Below, in pieces: positions 61,158 to 64,000 of a stretch of DNA of 64,000 nt; position 1 is the stretch's first letter, and every line of letters begins with the position of its first letter. Source of the stretch: JBCCFW01 sp039029535 (GTDB lineage: Bacteria > Acidobacteriota > JBCCFW01); assembly GCA_039029535.1 (NCBI GenBank), contig JBCCFW010000001.1, positions 1 through 64,000 on the forward strand. Direction: 5' to 3'. Under the pieces are notes generated by a model. That model worked only from the letters and a program-made list of their open reading frames with translations, was not told the origin of the DNA and did not search any database. The translations under genes and the position numbers were made by a program.

Positions 61158-62744
61158 CTACCCCTCGAGCACGCCCCGCAGCCGACCCAGCAACTCCCGA
61201 CGTCCCTGTCCGTCGTCCTGGGCTTCGAGGGCGTCGGCCAGGTCGAGGATGAGCGCGGCGTAGTCGGAGTGCCAGTCGGCTTCGAGCGTGGCCTCGTCGA
61301 TGCGCTCGACCGCTGCGCGACCTTTCGACTGCGCCGTGCCCGCGACCAGCTCGAAGGTCTCGTCGAAGCGGGGGAGGAGGATCTTCTCCGCCGCCATGCC
61401 ACGCTCGACGAGCACGTCGCGCAGCGCCTTCCGGCCCTTGTCCTCACCGTGGTTGAGGAAGAGACCGCTGACCACCGGCGCGCGCTCCATGACCCAGTCG
61501 GCCAGCTCGCCCTGATCGGCATGCGCTGAGTAGTTGCCGATGCGGCGGATGCGCGCCTTCACCTTGAAGTGACGACCGTGGATGCGCACGGACTTCGAGC
61601 CGCGGGTGATGACGTGACCCAGGGTGCCGGGCGCCTGGTAGCCCACGAACAAGACCGTGGACTCCGGACGCCAGATGTTGTCCTTGAGGTGATGCTGGAT
61701 CCGACCCGCGTCGCACATGCCGCTGGCCGAGATGATGATCGCGCCGCTCTTCTCCGCCTGGATGGCCTTGCTCTCGTCGACGCTCTGGACGAGGCGGAAG
61801 TTGGGATGGCGGAAGAGCTCTTGCTCGTCGACCTCGATGTCTTGCAATGCCGCCGAGTGCTTGATGAAGACCTCGGTGACCTTCTTCGCCAGCGGCGAGT
61901 CGAGGAAGACCTTGCAGGGCGGGAGCTCACCGCTGCGAAGCAGCACGCCGATGTCGTGGAGGAGCTCCTGGCTCCGCTCGACCGCGAACGACGGGATGAC
62001 GACGTTGCCGCCCGCCTTCAGGCCCGTGATGAGCTCGTCGGCCAGGGCCTTGCGTCGTCCCTCGAGCGTGTAGTCGTCGCGCTCGCGGTTGCCGTAGGTG
62101 CTCTCACAGACGATGTAGTCGTAGCCCTCGGGGGCGTCGGGCTCGGGATGGAAGGCCTTCTGCTCGGGGCCGAGGTCACCGGAGAACAGGATGCGGAGAT
62201 GACGATCGCCGCCGGGCTGATCGAGCTTGAGCTCGAGCGAGGCCGAGCCGAGCATGTGGCCGGCGTTCCACGCGCGGAGGTGGACCCCCTTCGACAGCTC
62301 CTGCCAGGTCTCGAGCTCGATGGGGCGCATGAGCGACATCGCCTTCTTGGCGTGCTCCACGCGATAGGAGGGCTCGATGGGGGGCTGACCCTTGCGTCGC
62401 CGCCAGCGATTGCGTCGTTCGGCGTTCGACTCCTGAATGGACGCCGAGTCGGCGAGCATGAACTCGAGGAGGTCGGCCGTGGGCTGCGTGCAGTAGATCG
62501 CGCCCGAGAAGCCTTCCTTGACGAGCTTCGGCACCAGCCCCGAGTGGTCGACGTGGGCGTGGGTCAGGAGGAGGTACTCGATCTTGCCGGCGTCGAAGGG
62601 GAAGGGCTTCTCGTTGAGCTCGGCGACCGAGCGGTTGCCCTGGAACATCCCGCAGTCGACGAGGAGCTCGACCTCGTTGGTCCGGATGAGAGAGCAGGAG
62701 CCGGTCACCGTGCCGGCGGCGCCGCAGAAGGTCAGCTGGGTCAT
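61158..62744 (-). CDS. MBL-fold beta-CASP metallo-hydrolase (RNA-processing type)
   Basis: A 528-residue metallo-beta-lactamase/beta-CASP protein. The MBL motif 2 is LLLTHAHVDHSGLVPKLV, motif 3 lies in WNAGHMLGSASLEL and motif 4 in ILFSGDLGPEQKAFHP. The beta-CASP part has VIPSFAVERSQELL, IISASGMCDAGRI (motif B) and NYSAHADQGELADW (motif C His). This matches bacterial YSH1/CPSF73-like RNA endonuclease homologues, though the RNA target is unknown. The C-terminal 80 residues (from about 450) are a helical extension. The ATG at 62744 begins MTQLTFCGAAGTVTGSCSLI, the canonical start. Confidence 0.92.
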   Translation of the reverse strand: MTQLTFCGAAGTVTGSCSLIRTNEVELLVDCGMFQGNRSVAELNEKPFPFDAGKIEYLLLTHAHVDHSGLVPKLVKEGFSGAIYCTQPTADLLEFMLADSASIQESNAERRNRWRRRKGQPPIEPSYRVEHAKKAMSLMRPIELETWQELSKGVHLRAWNAGHMLGSASLELKLDQPGGDRHLRILFSGDLGPEQKAFHPEPDAPEGYDYIVCESTYGNRERDDYTLEGRRKALADELITGLKAGGNVVIPSFAVERSQELLHDIGVLLRSGELPPCKVFLDSPLAKKVTEVFIKHSAALQDIEVDEQELFRHPNFRLVQSVDESKAIQAEKSGAIIISASGMCDAGRIQHHLKDNIWRPESTVLFVGYQAPGTLGHVITRGSKSVRIHGRHFKVKARIRRIGNYSAHADQGELADWVMERAPVVSGLFLNHGEDKGRKALRDVLVERGMAAEKILLPRFDETFELVAGTAQSKGRAAVERIDEATLEADWHSDYAALILDLADALEAQDDGQGRRELLGRLRGVLEG

Positions 62745-62872
62745 GACGAGTCGCTCTGGGAGAAGGGGCTGGGACAGCCAGCATGGCATGCCCCTCCTCG
62801 CGAATTCCGCAGAACCCGCTCGGCCGTTGGCAGGCCTGATGGGTGTTGATTGGGGCGTTCCGTCCCGGCCAG

Positions 62873-62901
62873 GAGCCGCCTAGATGGCGCTCTAGCGGCT
62901 C
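62873..62901. repeat. Inverted repeat between divergent genes
   Basis: GAGCCG, C, CTAGA (62873-62884) pairs with TCTAG, CGGCTC (62891-62901): eleven pairs with a bulged C. It may be an operator or a stem in the leader of the small membrane protein gene. Confidence 0.45.
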
Positions 62902-62989
62902 TGGGGCCAGGCAGAAACCCTCGCTCAGCCCGCCCCGTAGGACTCTCTCGACCGCCAGTCATTCCACTCCCTGGCGGCCGGAGACCGAC

Positions 62990-63286
62990 ATGAGCACCGC
63001 CGCCGCAGCCGCCATCCACCAACCCGCCTCGAGCCGCGCCATCGCGAGCCTCGTCATCGGCATCGTCACCCTCGTGACCGGCTTCTGGATCTTCTCGCCG
63101 ATCGCCTGGTACCTCGGGTCCGCCGAGATCGACGAGATCCGGCGGTTCCGCGCTCCGGCCAACGGTCACGACTTCGCTCAGGTCGGTCGCATCCTCGGCA
63201 TCATCGGCACCATCCCGATTCTCTTCGTCGCCGTCGTCTGCGCGTTGGCCGTCCCGATCGGCATCCTCTGCATCCTCTTCGGCTGA
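62990..63286 (+). CDS. Small membrane protein, DUF4190-like
   Basis: A 98-residue protein with two transmembrane helices (AIASLVIGIVTLVTGFWIFSPIAWYLGS and VGRILGIIGTIPILFVAVVCALAVPIGILCIL) joined by a short polar loop (AEIDEIRRFRAPANGHDFA). This double-hairpin with a G-x-x-LG motif resembles DUF4190 proteins. The ATG at 62990 follows GGAGACC. Function unknown. Confidence 0.7.
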   Translation: MSTAAAAAIHQPASSRAIASLVIGIVTLVTGFWIFSPIAWYLGSAEIDEIRRFRAPANGHDFAQVGRILGIIGTIPILFVAVVCALAVPIGILCILFG

Positions 63287-63309
63287 CCGTCCGCCGAGTC
63301 ACCCGCACC

Positions 63310-63339
63310 GAGCCTCGTCGAGTCCTCTCGACGGGGCTC
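63310..63339 (+). terminator. Terminator hairpin after the small membrane protein
   Basis: GAGCCTCGTCGAG (63310-63322), TCCT, CTCGACGGGGCTC (63327-63339): 13 pairs with one G-U, followed by TCGTCGTGT. Confidence 0.7.
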
Positions 63340-63493
63340 TCGTCGTGTCTGGGGGTGGCCTCGCCGGCTTCGCGGGCCGCTCGGTTCCGGCTCCGGCATG
63401 CTCTCTCCCCGCCGGTCGACCTTGCCAAGCGCCGGTCGCCATCCCATCACTGCGCTGCGGTCGGAGAACGACCGAGTCCCCGTGAGGTTCGCG

Positions 63494-64000
63494 TTGAGCT
63501 ACATCGACTACTACAAGGTGCTGGGTGTCCCCCGGTCGGCGAGTCAGGACGAGATCCAGGCGGCCTACCGGAAGCTCGCGCGGAAGTACCACCCCGACCT
63601 CAACAAGGACCCGGGCGCCGACACCAAGTTCAAGGAGATCAACGAGGCCCACGAGGTCCTCTCCGACTCCGAGAAGCGTCAGCGCTTCGACCAGTACGGC
63701 GCTGCCTGGGACCAGGTCCGCGGCGGCGGCGCACCTCCACCCGGCTTCGAGGGCGTCCACTTCGGCGGCCCCGGCGGTGCGAGCTTCGGCGCCGACGGGA
63801 TGAGCAGCTTCTTCGAGATGCTCTTCGGTGGTGGCGGCATGGGAGGCGAGGCCCGCACGCGACGTCGACGACGCGGCCGGGACCTCAGCGCGCCCATCCG
63901 GCTCCGACTGGAAGAGGCCGCGCACGGCGGCAAGCGTCAGGTCACCATCGGCGACCCGACCACCGGCCTGCCCAAGACCCTCGAGGTCACCGTGCCCAAG
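63494..64000 (+). CDS. DnaJ/CbpA-type co-chaperone, partial
   Basis: The frame is open to the right edge, 169 codons, so the C-terminus is missing. Residues 3-68 are a J-domain (DYYKVLGVPRSASQDEIQAAYRKLARKYHPDLNKD) with the HPD motif that stimulates DnaK. A Gly/Phe-rich linker follows (GGGAPPPGFEGVHFGGPGGASFGADGM), then the start of the DnaJ C-terminal domain (GRDLSAPIRLRLEEAAHGGKRQVTI). No CxxCxGxG zinc repeats appear before that domain, so it is a type B (CbpA-like) protein. The TTG at 63494 has GTGAGG 6 nt upstream; the GTG at 63482 is the alternative. Confidence 0.88.
   Translation, partial: MSYIDYYKVLGVPRSASQDEIQAAYRKLARKYHPDLNKDPGADTKFKEINEAHEVLSDSEKRQRFDQYGAAWDQVRGGGAPPPGFEGVHFGGPGGASFGADGMSSFFEMLFGGGGMGGEARTRRRRRGRDLSAPIRLRLEEAAHGGKRQVTIGDPTTGLPKTLEVTVPK

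Overview
This window is GC-rich, densely packed bacterial chromosome (by eye about two thirds G+C), with many GTG/TTG starts and strong GC-rich hairpins but few U-tracts at gene ends. The gene set points to a flagellated Gram-negative outside the well-studied enteric groups: a sigma-54 to sigma-28 flagellar cascade, a TIGR02999-type ECF sigma factor beside a Ser/Thr kinase fused to WD40 repeats, a dimeric-type glycyl-tRNA synthetase, many secreted beta-rich proteins, and one probable selenoprotein. A planctomycete-like or similar deep-branching lineage fits; that placement is inference and no rRNA is present to test it.

Layout. 1-3.8 kb: the start of a large secreted protein (cut by the window edge) and an ankyrin-WD40 protein. 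3.8-4.9 kb: tryptophan 2,3-dioxygenase. 5.3-20.1 kb: a flagellar region. On the minus strand lie five short flagellins, fliD, fliS and a small fliT-like gene. On the plus strand are a sigma-54 activator, two FliA-family sigma factors and an FlgM-like protein, with a glycyl-tRNA synthetase gene embedded. I see -24/-12 (sigma-54) promoters before the activator and before both fliA genes, and sigma-28 promoters before fliD and one flagellin, so much of the transcriptional hierarchy can be read directly. 20.1-25.3 kb: acetyltransferase, a periplasmic protein, an Mrp/ApbC Fe-S carrier ATPase and two tandem paralogous membrane-anchored proteins. 25.4-33.7 kb: a proteostasis block, tRNA-Leu, tig, clpP, clpX, lon, engB, rho. 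Similar ~97-nt structured non-coding elements follow clpX and rho directly.

34-42 kb: NTF2-like protein, a secreted metzincin-like protease, two members of a three-member membrane family, ArfB ribosome rescue factor, a parallel beta-helix protein and TruA. 42.1-45.6 kb: an S-adenosylhomocysteine/adenosine salvage block (PfkB-type adenosine kinase, ArsR-methyltransferase fusion, ahcY) with a probable autoregulatory operator. 45.7-48.5 kb: a membrane protein, a redox protein read through an in-frame TGA at the catalytic position (candidate selenoprotein with a SECIS-like hairpin), and a two-domain fasciclin protein.

48.5-56.8 kb: a large kinase-WD40 protein bracketed by two paralogous GLUG-type secreted proteins, followed by an ECF sigma factor. 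56.8-64 kb: an ARPP-1-like lipoprotein, the third member of the membrane family, a TIGR01777-type epimerase divergent from a TetR regulator with a perfect palindromic operator, a beta-CASP metallo-hydrolase, a small membrane protein, and the start of a CbpA-type DnaJ protein cut by the right edge.

The most notable observations are the TGA-encoded redox protein, the clpX/rho 3' element with compensatory changes in its stems, and the two FliA paralogues under sigma-54 promoters.
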